Positions 1 through 5,567 of a stretch of DNA of 5,691 bases are shown here, in pieces. Under the pieces are notes generated by a model. It was not told the DNA's origin. It did no database searches and was given only the letters and a program-made list of their open reading frames with translations. Positions within the stretch are counted from its first letter, which is position 1. Every line of letters starts with the position of its first letter. The stretch is from Bacteroidota bacterium (lineage in GTDB: Bacteria; Bacteroidota; Bacteroidia; Cytophagales; Cyclobacteriaceae), in NCBI GenBank assembly GCA_023412765.1, contig JAEZBX010000083.1, positions 1 to 5,691 of the forward strand. Direction: 5' to 3'. A program made the position numbers and the translations under genes.

Positions 1-102
1 ATAGCCTTTCGTTTTGGAAAATACCAGGACCTTGGTCCCTTTCTTCTCACCACACGATACCAGGAATAAAAAAAGAACAAAGATTGACAGGTAAAATCTC
101 AT
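1..102 (-). CDS. ThuA-domain lipoprotein, N-terminal part only
   Basis: Partial gene: 34 codons are visible and the reading frame stays open to the left edge. It starts at an ATG at 102-100 and opens with MRFYLSIFVLFLFLVSCGEK, a hydrophobic signal peptide ending in the lipobox LVSC, so Cys17 would be lipidated and the protein anchored to a membrane facing the periplasm or the cell surface. After a short polar linker comes KVLVFSKTKGY (residues 24-34), the characteristic first beta strand of ThuA-like (trehalose utilisation) domains, which usually read KVLVFSKT.GFRH. ThuA domains have a class-I glutamine amidotransferase-like fold. In Bacteroidota they often sit beside DUF1080 and Gfo/Idh/MocA genes, as here, and are implicated in keto-sugar metabolism. 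No clear Shine-Dalgarno is visible. The gene lies 110 bp downstream of the DUF1080 gene on the same strand, with a hairpin between them. The lipoprotein call is firm; the ThuA call rests on about 11 residues plus context. Confidence 0.8.
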   Translation of the reverse strand, partial: MRFYLSIFVLFLFLVSCGEKKGTKVLVFSKTKGY

Positions 103-130
103 TCGATAGAAATAGGTTAGGTTATAAAAT

Positions 131-170
131 AGTCGCGGAAATCTGCCTATTCGGTCAAACCTCCGCGACT
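131..170 (-). terminator. GC-rich inverted repeat between DUF1080 and ThuA genes
   Basis: AGTCGCGGA at 131-139 and TCCGCGACT at 162-170 are a perfect 9-bp inverted repeat enclosing 22 nt. Read on the minus strand it lies 43 nt after the DUF1080 stop and is followed by ATTTTAT. That suits a terminator or a partial attenuator, or an RNA-stabilising hairpin inside the transcript. The loop is long and the T-tract short and interrupted, so strong intrinsic termination is uncertain. Confidence 0.5.
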
Positions 171-212
171 TAATACTTCATTATTAAATAGAATTTGGTA
201 AACAAGAATCGA

Positions 213-926
213 TCATTTCAACTCGCGAATCTTGATATTCCGAAACCATACCGCATCTCCATGATCCTGCAATGCGATATGTCCTTTTTTCGACTCTCCA
301 AAACCAGGCATGGTCTTGAATTTACTATTTGCTACCATGTTCTTCCATTCCGGTGTATGCATGGTAAAATCCACCACCTTTGTTCCGTTAAGCCAGAATT
401 CCATCTTGGAATTTTTGGAAACAATGCGCACCTGGTTCCATTCGCCCGCAGGTTTAACAGTTTCCTTTGAGACAGCTATAAGATCGTACAGATCGCCTGC
501 CCTATGTTTTGCAATCTTTGCATCGGGATGACAAGTATTGTCGAGAACCTGCATCTCCGGCCCTGAGTTGTAAGTGTTTTTAAATTTTTCGTCCTCAACG
601 ACATTGAAGATGATCCCACTGTTGCCGCAAGGAGAAATTTTCCATTCGATAGCGAGTTCATAATTCTCAAACTCATCGTTTGTCATTATGTCTCCAGTGC
701 CTGCTGTTACAGATTTATCCAGGTACAATTCCCCGTTCGACACCTTCCATCTATCGGTAACCTTATCGCTTTGATAGTTGCGCCATCCGGTCATTGTCTT
801 GCCGTCAAACAACAGTTTCCAACCGTCGGATTTTTCTTTTGCTGACAATGCGTTTTGCGCGGATCCTGTCATTGAAATGAATAAAAATAAAATTGTAGCG
901 GAAAACGCTCGATAAAAATATCTCAT
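213..926 (-). CDS. Secreted DUF1080 / 3-keto-disaccharide hydrolase family protein
   Basis: A complete 237-aa protein of the PF06439 family, a concanavalin-like beta-sandwich fold named for hydrolysis of 3-keto-disaccharides and 3-keto-glycosides. Residues 1-23 form a signal peptide (RAFSATILFLFISMTGSA), probably cleaved near GSA-QN, so it acts in the periplasm or outside. Family hallmarks appear in order: GWKLLFDGKTMTGW (35-48), DIMTNDEFENYELAIEWKIS (79-98), GNSGIIFNV (101-109), GPEMQVLDN (122-130), GEWNQVRI (161-168), FWLNG (177-181) and the C-terminal GHIALQDHGDAVWFRNIKIREL (215-236). The length is normal for a single-domain member and nothing is truncated. A TAAGG motif a few bases before the ATG is a plausible ribosome site, unusually clear for this window. 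It lies 22 bp after the cytochrome gene on the same strand, so co-transcription is likely. The family is certain; the substrate is inferred. Confidence 0.93.
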   Translation of the reverse strand: MRYFYRAFSATILFLFISMTGSAQNALSAKEKSDGWKLLFDGKTMTGWRNYQSDKVTDRWKVSNGELYLDKSVTAGTGDIMTNDEFENYELAIEWKISPCGNSGIIFNVVEDEKFKNTYNSGPEMQVLDNTCHPDAKIAKHRAGDLYDLIAVSKETVKPAGEWNQVRIVSKNSKMEFWLNGTKVVDFTMHTPEWKNMVANSKFKTMPGFGESKKGHIALQDHGDAVWFRNIKIRELK

Positions 927-948
927 TGCCTTACATTAGTTTGTTAGA

Positions 949-1389
949 TTAATCCTTCGGTTCTTCGCCATCCAGTGACAACACATACATGGCCATTTTT
1001 TCGGCGTCTGCTCTTGACATCCCAACGTGAGGTGACATAGGGATTTCACCCCATACGCCGCTTCCACCATTGATAATCTTATCGGCGAGATAGCTTACGT
1101 TAGCTTTTGTAAATTCATATTTCTTAGCAACCTCAGTGTGAGCAGGTCCAACAAGCTTGTTGGTAGCGTGGTGACAAGTCTTGCAATCACTCGCATCCGC
1201 CAACGCCTGGCCTTGCGCTATGAGGTCCTGAGATGAAGCTGCTGGCTCTGAAGGCGCCGCACTTTCGTAGTCATCATACGCGTCTTCAGTCTCTTCCTGT
1301 TTTGCTTCTTCTTTTTTTCCGCCACCGCACGATGCGAGTGCGAATGTCACTGCTCCTATAAGGAATAATGAATAAAATATTCTTTTCAT
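949..1389 (-). CDS. Lipoprotein class-I cytochrome c
   Basis: A 146-aa monohaem cytochrome c. The start is set at the ATG at 1389-1387 because the protein then opens with a standard lipoprotein signal, MKRIFYSLFLIGAVTFALASC, with Cys21 as the lipidation site. A flexible acidic, Ala/Ser-rich linker follows (about residues 22-53). The haem domain has CKTCH at 69-73 (covalent haem, proximal His73), the downstream LVGPAHTEVAKKY (79-91) and IPMSPH (116-121), where Met118 is the likely sixth ligand. It ends with the final helix ADAEKMAMYVLSL (127-139). This is the c551/c552-like small cytochrome layout. It is an electron carrier anchored on the periplasmic side. Sitting between the sugar isomerase and DUF1080 genes, it could accept electrons from a membrane-linked sugar 3-dehydrogenase, as the cytochrome of the lacABC glucoside 3-dehydrogenase system does; that role is inferred. 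A longer in-frame version from a TTG at 1461 is disfavoured. Confidence 0.92.
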   Translation of the reverse strand: MKRIFYSLFLIGAVTFALASCGGGKKEEAKQEETEDAYDDYESAAPSEPAASSQDLIAQGQALADASDCKTCHHATNKLVGPAHTEVAKKYEFTKANVSYLADKIINGGSGVWGEIPMSPHVGMSRADAEKMAMYVLSLDGEEPKD

Positions 1390-1457
1390 TTTGATTCTGT
1401 TAAAGTTGGTTTTCAATTTACAATTTAATTTGGTGGTTATAACCAATCCAGCGCGGG

Positions 1458-2510
1458 TCAAATTCCCAGCACTTTCTTGTTAAACCTGGTATCCTTTCCG
1501 GTTGCAGCAAAATCATCAAAAGCTTTTTCAGTTACCCGAATGATATGCTCTTTAATAAATGGTGCACCTTCTGCGGCGCCTTGTTCAGGATGTTTGATTG
1601 CACATTCCCATTCGAGTACTGCCCAACCATCGAATCCATATTGGGATAGCTTCGAAAAGATCTTCTTGAAGTCAACCTGGCCATCTCCGAGCGACCTGAA
1701 TCTACCAGGACGGTCAACCCATGATTGATAACCACCGTAAACGCCGCTCTTGCCAGTAGCATTAAATTCTGCATCCTTTACATGGAACATTTTGATGAAA
1801 GAATGATAGAAGTCAATGTATTGTATATAATCCAATTGCTGCAGTACAAAGTGGCTTGGATCATAAAGAATGTTGCAGCGTGAGTGCTTGCCGGTTGCTT
1901 CCCAGAATCGCTCGAAAGAAATCCCGTCATGCAGATCTTCACCGGGATGTATTTCATAACATAAATCTACTCCTGCCTTATCAAAAGCATTAAGAATAGG
2001 AAGCCAGCGTTTTGCTAATTCTTTGAAACCATCATCAACCAAACCGGCCGGGCGTTGTGGCCATGGGTAGACCGTATGCCACATCAATGCTCCGGAAAAA
2101 GTAGCGTGAGCATTCAATCCAAGGTTCTTGCTTGCACGCGCCGCATACTTAAGCTGATCAACTGCCCATGCAGTGCGCTCCTTCAGATTTCCACGAACTG
2201 CTTTCGGCGCAAAGCCATCAAACAAATCGGTGTATGCTGGATGAACAGCTACCAGCTGACCTTGTAAATGTGTTGCAAGTTCAGTTATCTGAAGTCCGCA
2301 AGACTCGACTGTTCCTTTTAACTCATCACAATAATCCTTGCTTTCGGCAGCTTGCTTGAGATCGATAACCCTGCCATCCCAGGCAGGCAACTGTACGCCT
2401 ACGTATCCAAGCGAAGCAACCCATTTGCAAATAGTCTTAAGGTTATCAAACGGAGGTTGATCACCCATGAACTGCGCTAGAAAAATGGCTGGCCCTTTCA
2501 GTGTTTTCAT
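1458..2510 (-). CDS. Sugar phosphate isomerase/epimerase-like TIM-barrel protein
   Basis: A complete 350-aa protein of the xylose isomerase-like TIM-barrel / AP endonuclease 2 superfamily (PF01261). There is no signal peptide, so it is cytoplasmic. The N-terminus has GPAIFLAQFMGDQPPFDNL then WVASLGYVGVQLPAWD (30-45), the usual first strand of this group. Likely metal-site residues lie on successive strands: Glu186 in CYEIHPGED, Asp217 and His220 in YDPSHF, His243 in MFHVKDAE, and Glu300 or Glu302 in VLEWE. A divalent-metal isomerase or epimerase acting on a free or keto sugar is the family expectation. Relatives close to oxidoreductase and DUF1080 genes are thought to act on 3-keto sugars or their products, but the exact reaction cannot be read from sequence. 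It starts 34 bp after the stop of the Gfo/Idh/MocA gene and is followed after 68 bp by the cytochrome gene, consistent with one operon. Confidence 0.9.
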   Translation of the reverse strand: MKTLKGPAIFLAQFMGDQPPFDNLKTICKWVASLGYVGVQLPAWDGRVIDLKQAAESKDYCDELKGTVESCGLQITELATHLQGQLVAVHPAYTDLFDGFAPKAVRGNLKERTAWAVDQLKYAARASKNLGLNAHATFSGALMWHTVYPWPQRPAGLVDDGFKELAKRWLPILNAFDKAGVDLCYEIHPGEDLHDGISFERFWEATGKHSRCNILYDPSHFVLQQLDYIQYIDFYHSFIKMFHVKDAEFNATGKSGVYGGYQSWVDRPGRFRSLGDGQVDFKKIFSKLSQYGFDGWAVLEWECAIKHPEQGAAEGAPFIKEHIIRVTEKAFDDFAATGKDTRFNKKVLGI

Positions 2511-2544
2511 TAAATGGTCAGATTTCTTTTTAGGTTTAAAATTA

Positions 2545-3699
2545 CTATTTAAGTGCCGTCCACTTTCTGTTAGAATTTGCTGACTTAACCACGGTCTGAA
2601 CGAAATTCATACCGCGTACTCCATCAGCTACATCCGGGAAATCATATTTTGCAATATTCATTTTTTTACCCGGCTTGTAATCGCGAACCGCTCTTGTGAA
2701 GGACCGGTAAATATTCGCAAACGCTTCGAGGTATCCTTCAGGGTGTCCTGCTGGGGTTCTTGTGAAACCCTTAGCTGCATCGGACAAATAAGCTTGTCCC
2801 GCGCGAATAATTTCTTTTGGTTTTCCCAACCATTTCAAGATCATCGTATTTGGTTCTTCCTGTCTCCACTCCAATCCACCTTTCTCACCATAAATTCTGA
2901 TGTTCAAATTATTTTCTTCTCCGGCAGCAACCTGTGTTGCCATTAACACGCCCGATGCACCGTTGTTAAAACGAAGCAGCATAGAGCTATCATCATCAAG
3001 GTGGCGACCTTTCACTACAGTGTTCAACATTGCGCAGATTTCAGTGATCTGCAAACCGGTTATGTATTCTGCCAGGTTGGCTGCGTGAGTTCCGATATCA
3101 CCAATTGCTCCACCCATTCCCGACTGCTTGGGATCTGTGCGCCATGATGCCTGCATGTTACCCGACTTTTCTAACAAGGTTGACAACCAACCCTGTGGGT
3201 ATTCGACATAGATCTTCCGGATTTTTCCAAAGGCTCCGTCGGCAACCATTTTGCGCGCCTCCTTAACGAGAGGGTATCCTGTATAGGTATGGGTCAATCC
3301 GAGTAGCAACCCGGTTTTATTTACGGTTTTCTCAAGTGTTTTTGCTTCAGCAAGGGAAAACGCAATGGGCTTTTCAACCAGCACATGGAAACCACTTTCC
3401 AACGCCATTTGAGAAGGGCCAAAGTGTACGTGGTTAGGTGTTACAACGGAAACAAAATCCATCCGCTGATCAGCGGGCATCTCTTTTTCTCTCTCAAACA
3501 TTTCCTGGTATGACTCATAAACACGATCAGGATTCAGATATAAAGCTTCGCCTGTTTCCTTGGATTCACCAGGAATGATGCTGAATGCACCAGCTACCAA
3601 TTCGATCTCGCCATCAATACCTGCTGCCTTACGATGCACTGGTCCTATAAAAGAGGTGAGGCCGCCGCCTACCATCCCCATGCGTAATTTTCTTTTCAT
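2545..3699 (-). CDS. Gfo/Idh/MocA family NAD(P)-dependent oxidoreductase
   Basis: A complete 384-aa oxidoreductase, probably cytoplasmic, since no signal or Tat peptide precedes the nucleotide-binding motif. Residues 5-19 (LRMGMVGGGLTSFIG) are the glycine-rich Rossmann turn. SVVTPNHVHFGPSQMALESGFHVLVEKPIA (84-113) carries the family signature, with the EKP motif at 109-111 (Lys110 is the usual catalytic or cofactor-contacting lysine). GMGGAIGDIGTHAANLAEYITG (194-215) is the substrate-domain motif, with His205 a likely active-site residue. HPEGYLEAFANIYRSF (319-334) is typical of the subgroup near sugar catabolism genes. Members oxidise or reduce hydroxyl/keto groups of sugars and cyclitols; here a 3-keto sugar or its hydrate is a reasonable but unproven substrate. 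It is the first gene of the minus-strand cluster, with an operator-like palindrome about 60 bp upstream. The start ATG gives MKRKLRMGMVGGG, a normal N-terminus for the family. Confidence 0.94.
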   Translation of the reverse strand: MKRKLRMGMVGGGLTSFIGPVHRKAAGIDGEIELVAGAFSIIPGESKETGEALYLNPDRVYESYQEMFEREKEMPADQRMDFVSVVTPNHVHFGPSQMALESGFHVLVEKPIAFSLAEAKTLEKTVNKTGLLLGLTHTYTGYPLVKEARKMVADGAFGKIRKIYVEYPQGWLSTLLEKSGNMQASWRTDPKQSGMGGAIGDIGTHAANLAEYITGLQITEICAMLNTVVKGRHLDDDSSMLLRFNNGASGVLMATQVAAGEENNLNIRIYGEKGGLEWRQEEPNTMILKWLGKPKEIIRAGQAYLSDAAKGFTRTPAGHPEGYLEAFANIYRSFTRAVRDYKPGKKMNIAKYDFPDVADGVRGMNFVQTVVKSANSNRKWTALK

Positions 3700-3759
3700 T
3701 CGTTAGTTTTTTGAGTTTTCAATTAAAGTCTAAAGTTTGAGAAATAAAACAATAAATTT

Positions 3760-3776
3760 AATCGGAAACGATTGCG
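3760..3776. promoter_or_regulatory. Possible LacI-type operator upstream of the sugar cluster
   Basis: AATCGGAAACGATT (3760-3773) contains a perfect 5-bp inverted repeat, AATCG/CGATT, around GAAA. The overlapping CGGAAACGATTGCG (3763-3776) is also an imperfect palindrome (10 of 14 positions match their reverse complement) centred on CG, with the G.AA.CG.TT.C look of LacI/GalR-family operators. It lies 61 bp upstream of the oxidoreductase start and 104 bp upstream of the divergent Rieske gene, so it could control either. No LacI gene is in the window. A palindrome this short can arise by chance. Confidence 0.3.
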
Positions 3777-3879
3777 GTTTTGATATCGAAGCCAAAAATT
3801 TTGGAGTAGCTATATTTCAAAGGCGGGTTTGGAATCTTAACCATTACTTCTTTACTTACCTTTTTCAGCTCACCGATAA

Positions 3880-4920
3880 ATGACGGAGTCGCTTTTTTTA
3901 AAGAACCTGTGGTACTTTGCAATGCATGGCAACTTTCTAAAGCAGGGGAAACTTGTTGCCAAAGAAATTCTTGGAGAGAAAATAGTTTTTGGCCGCGATG
4001 AAAACAATCAGCCATTCGCCCTGAAAGATAATTGCCCTCACCGGGGTGTGCCATTATCGCAAGGCTGGTACGATGGGCATACAATTCAGTGTTGCTATCA
4101 TGGATGGAAGTTTGACCATACCGGCGCATGTACCGGGATTCCCGCTCTTGCTGATGAGAAGTTTGATACGCGGAAGGTCAAAGTATTTAAGTATCCTTGC
4201 AAAGAAATCAGTGGTACGATATGGATTTATATCCCACAGAATAAAACTCAGCTGCAGGGAGCTGATGAGCGCATTCCTAATCTGCTCGCTCCGGCTGACC
4301 GAAAGTTTCTGTTTGTTGAAAAAGTAATTATGCCGGCAGATATTGATCATGCCGTCATCGGACTCATCGATCCAGCCCATGTTACCTTTGTTCATCAGTC
4401 GTGGTATTGGCGCTCGGCAAAAAAACTGAAACTTAAAGAGAAGCGATTTGAGCCAGTTGATCTTGGCTTCAAGATGGTGCGGCACAAGCCTTCATCAAAT
4501 TCAAAAGGCTATTCAATCCTCAAAGGGGAAACATCTACTGAAATAAATTTTCAACTGCCGGGAGTCCGGACCGAACACATCCAGGTCGGTAAAAATGAAA
4601 TCATCTCCATTACCTGCCTCACTCCTATAAATGAAAACGAAACGGAGCTCAACCACATCTTTTATACATCCATAGAGTTTGTAAAATTTGTATGGTGGCC
4701 GCTGCGACAATTGGGGAAACAATTTATACATCAGGATCTCGGCGTCTTCCGAAAGCTTGGCGAAGGTCTGAAATCAAAACCAACACTGATGCTATTGGGC
4801 GAACCAGATGCTCAGGCAAGGTGGTATCACGAACTAAAGCGTCAATGGGATTTGTCGCAGCAGAACAAGACGCCGTTTAAAAATCCAGTGGAGCCGAAGA
4901 CGTTGCATTGGATCACTTAG
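3880..4920 (+). CDS. Rieske 2Fe-2S non-haem iron oxygenase, alpha-type subunit
   Basis: A complete 346-aa protein with the layout of Rieske ring-hydroxylating or demethylating oxygenases. The N-terminal Rieske domain opens with NLWYFAMHGNFL (9-20) and binds the 2Fe-2S cluster through CPH (Cys52, His54) and CCYH (Cys71, His74), followed by GWKFDHTGACTGIP. The catalytic domain has a DPAHVTFVH motif (164-172) giving His167 and His172 as iron ligands, and Asp286 in FIHQDLGVF is the likely third ligand. All key residues are present. The ATG at 3880 is fixed because an in-frame TAA immediately precedes it. No clear Shine-Dalgarno is seen. No ferredoxin or reductase partner is adjacent, so electrons must come from elsewhere. 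The substrate is unknown: vanillate demethylase-like and pheophorbide-oxygenase-like members share this architecture, so a monooxygenase, demethylase or dioxygenase role are all possible. It is divergent from the sugar cluster and need not belong to it. Confidence 0.93.
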   Translation: MTESLFLKNLWYFAMHGNFLKQGKLVAKEILGEKIVFGRDENNQPFALKDNCPHRGVPLSQGWYDGHTIQCCYHGWKFDHTGACTGIPALADEKFDTRKVKVFKYPCKEISGTIWIYIPQNKTQLQGADERIPNLLAPADRKFLFVEKVIMPADIDHAVIGLIDPAHVTFVHQSWYWRSAKKLKLKEKRFEPVDLGFKMVRHKPSSNSKGYSILKGETSTEINFQLPGVRTEHIQVGKNEIISITCLTPINENETELNHIFYTSIEFVKFVWWPLRQLGKQFIHQDLGVFRKLGEGLKSKPTLMLLGEPDAQARWYHELKRQWDLSQQNKTPFKNPVEPKTLHWIT

Positions 4921-4925
4921 TCGGT

Positions 4926-5178
4926 AATCGGTGTCGGACGCAACGGTCCGCATATTCTAGTTTAATAAGGAGACTCAACGATACACTACATTTGATCGAG
5001 GTGATCGGTGTCGGGCTCGACGTTTTCGATTTTTTTATTAAGAGTTCAGCACTTGACAATTGGATGTTTTTAAAACGAGGTGATCGGTATCGGACTCGAC
5101 TTTTTCGATTTTCTTATTAAGAGTTTAGCACTTGACTATTGGATTCTTTAAAGCGAGGTGATCGGTGTCGGGCTCGAC
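4926..5178 (+). repeat. Degenerate tandem repeat, period about 78 bp, two full and two partial copies
   Basis: Two full units lie head to tail: 4997-5075 (79 bp) and 5076-5153 (78 bp), identical at roughly 69 of 79 aligned positions. Each begins CGAGGTGATCGGT, continues through TCGG.CTCGAC and a T-rich tract, then TTATTAAGAGTT.AGCACTTGAC and an A/T-rich end. A third copy, 5154-5178, keeps only the first 25 bp, matching the first unit over all 25, and then diverges. A more decayed copy begins near 4926 (ATCGGTGTCGGAC at 4927-4939), 77 bp before the equivalent bases of the first full unit. The array begins within about 6 bp of the Rieske stop codon. The function is unknown. Confidence 0.85.
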
Positions 5179-5234
5179 CTGTGGTACGACTTGATTATAA
5201 CCGAAGCACTTTTCTATCGCAGGTACAAGTGGAA

Positions 5235-5397
5235 GGTATCCGATAACTATCGGATCGGTCGGCTCGATTTACGATAGTACTACTTTGACTTTGGGTAAAA
5301 GGTTGTCAATCGAGAATAAAATTGCTGGCATTTATTTCACTTTCAACTAAGCTACTCCCTTTGCTCGAGCCGACCGACCCGATGGCTATCGGGTACC
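5235..5397. repeat. REP/BIME-like inverted pair of hairpin arms
   Basis: The 33-bp arm 5235-5267 and the reverse complement of 5365-5397 match at 29 of 33 positions, separated by 97 bp. Each arm contains its own small hairpin: ATCCGAT-AACT-ATCGGAT at 5238-5255 and ACCCGAT-GGCT-ATCGGGT at 5377-5394. Of the four differences, two are the partners of one stem base pair (T-A in the left arm, C-G in the right) and two fall in the tetraloop. Beyond each hairpin is an identical 13-bp block, TCGGTCGGCTCGA (left arm orientation). CTATCG (5214-5219) and CGATAG (5272-5277) could add an outer stem around the left hairpin. Two inverted hairpins with a conserved flank and a spacer near 100 bp are the form of BIME/REPIN extragenic elements. 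No transposase is present, and copy number in the genome cannot be judged here. Confidence 0.8.
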
Positions 5398-5420
5398 GAG
5401 TACCTTTCAGATTACTGCTT

Positions 5421-5446
5421 ACCTTTTCAAAATTGCGGTAAAAGGT
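5421..5446. other. Small A/T-rich hairpin upstream of the ccmC-like gene
   Basis: ACCTTTT (5421-5427) and AAAAGGT (5440-5446) form a perfect 7-bp inverted repeat with a 12-nt loop. TAAAAGGT also occurs at 5297-5304, near the inner side of the left repeat arm, so the motif may belong to the edge of the repeat element. It has no T-tract and could be chance in A/T-rich DNA. Confidence 0.3.
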
Positions 5447-5567
5447 GAGAATTACATTCATATTCCAACTACTTTTACCAAGTATTGTGCCATGTGCATC
5501 TGATTGAAAAATATGATCACACCCGACTGACAGATCCACATTGAATCGAAGCATTGAAAGAAAGTAA

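Larger units (their letters stand above)
4921..5567. other. Repeat-rich non-coding interval between Rieske and ccmC-like genes
   Basis: About 650 bp with no convincing protein-coding gene on either strand. The left half holds degenerate tandem repeats and the middle holds an inverted pair of hairpin arms; both are listed separately. A weak hairpin, CGGAC (4935-4939) with GTCCG (4946-4950), lies just after the Rieske stop. T-rich tracts (around 5030-5037 and 5100-5113) after the GC-rich part of repeat copies could help terminate Rieske transcription. I see no tRNA, rRNA or recognisable riboswitch, and no clear Bacteroidota promoter motif (TAnnTTTG) ahead of the ccmC-like gene. Confidence 0.7.

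Noticed and set aside
195..531. Plus-strand ORFs over the DUF1080 gene.
   Set aside because: They are opposite-strand shadows of a well-recognised family protein with a signal peptide.
1387..1461. Upstream TTG start for the cytochrome gene, adding 24 residues.
   Set aside because: It would bury the lipoprotein signal peptide and lipobox behind a non-hydrophobic leader and overlap the isomerase stop codon. The ATG at 1389 gives a textbook lipoprotein N-terminus.
4054..4731. Antisense ORFs within the Rieske gene.
   Set aside because: They are shadows of a gene whose plus-strand product has all expected catalytic motifs.
5051..5075. TTGACA at 5053-5058 as a -35 promoter element.
   Set aside because: It lies inside a repeat unit, no convincing -10 follows at the right distance, and Bacteroidota housekeeping promoters use a different consensus (TTTG/TAnnTTTG).
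4926..5178. CRISPR array.
   Set aside because: The units are 77-79 bp and similar along their whole length, with no short constant repeats separated by unique spacers, and no cas genes are present.
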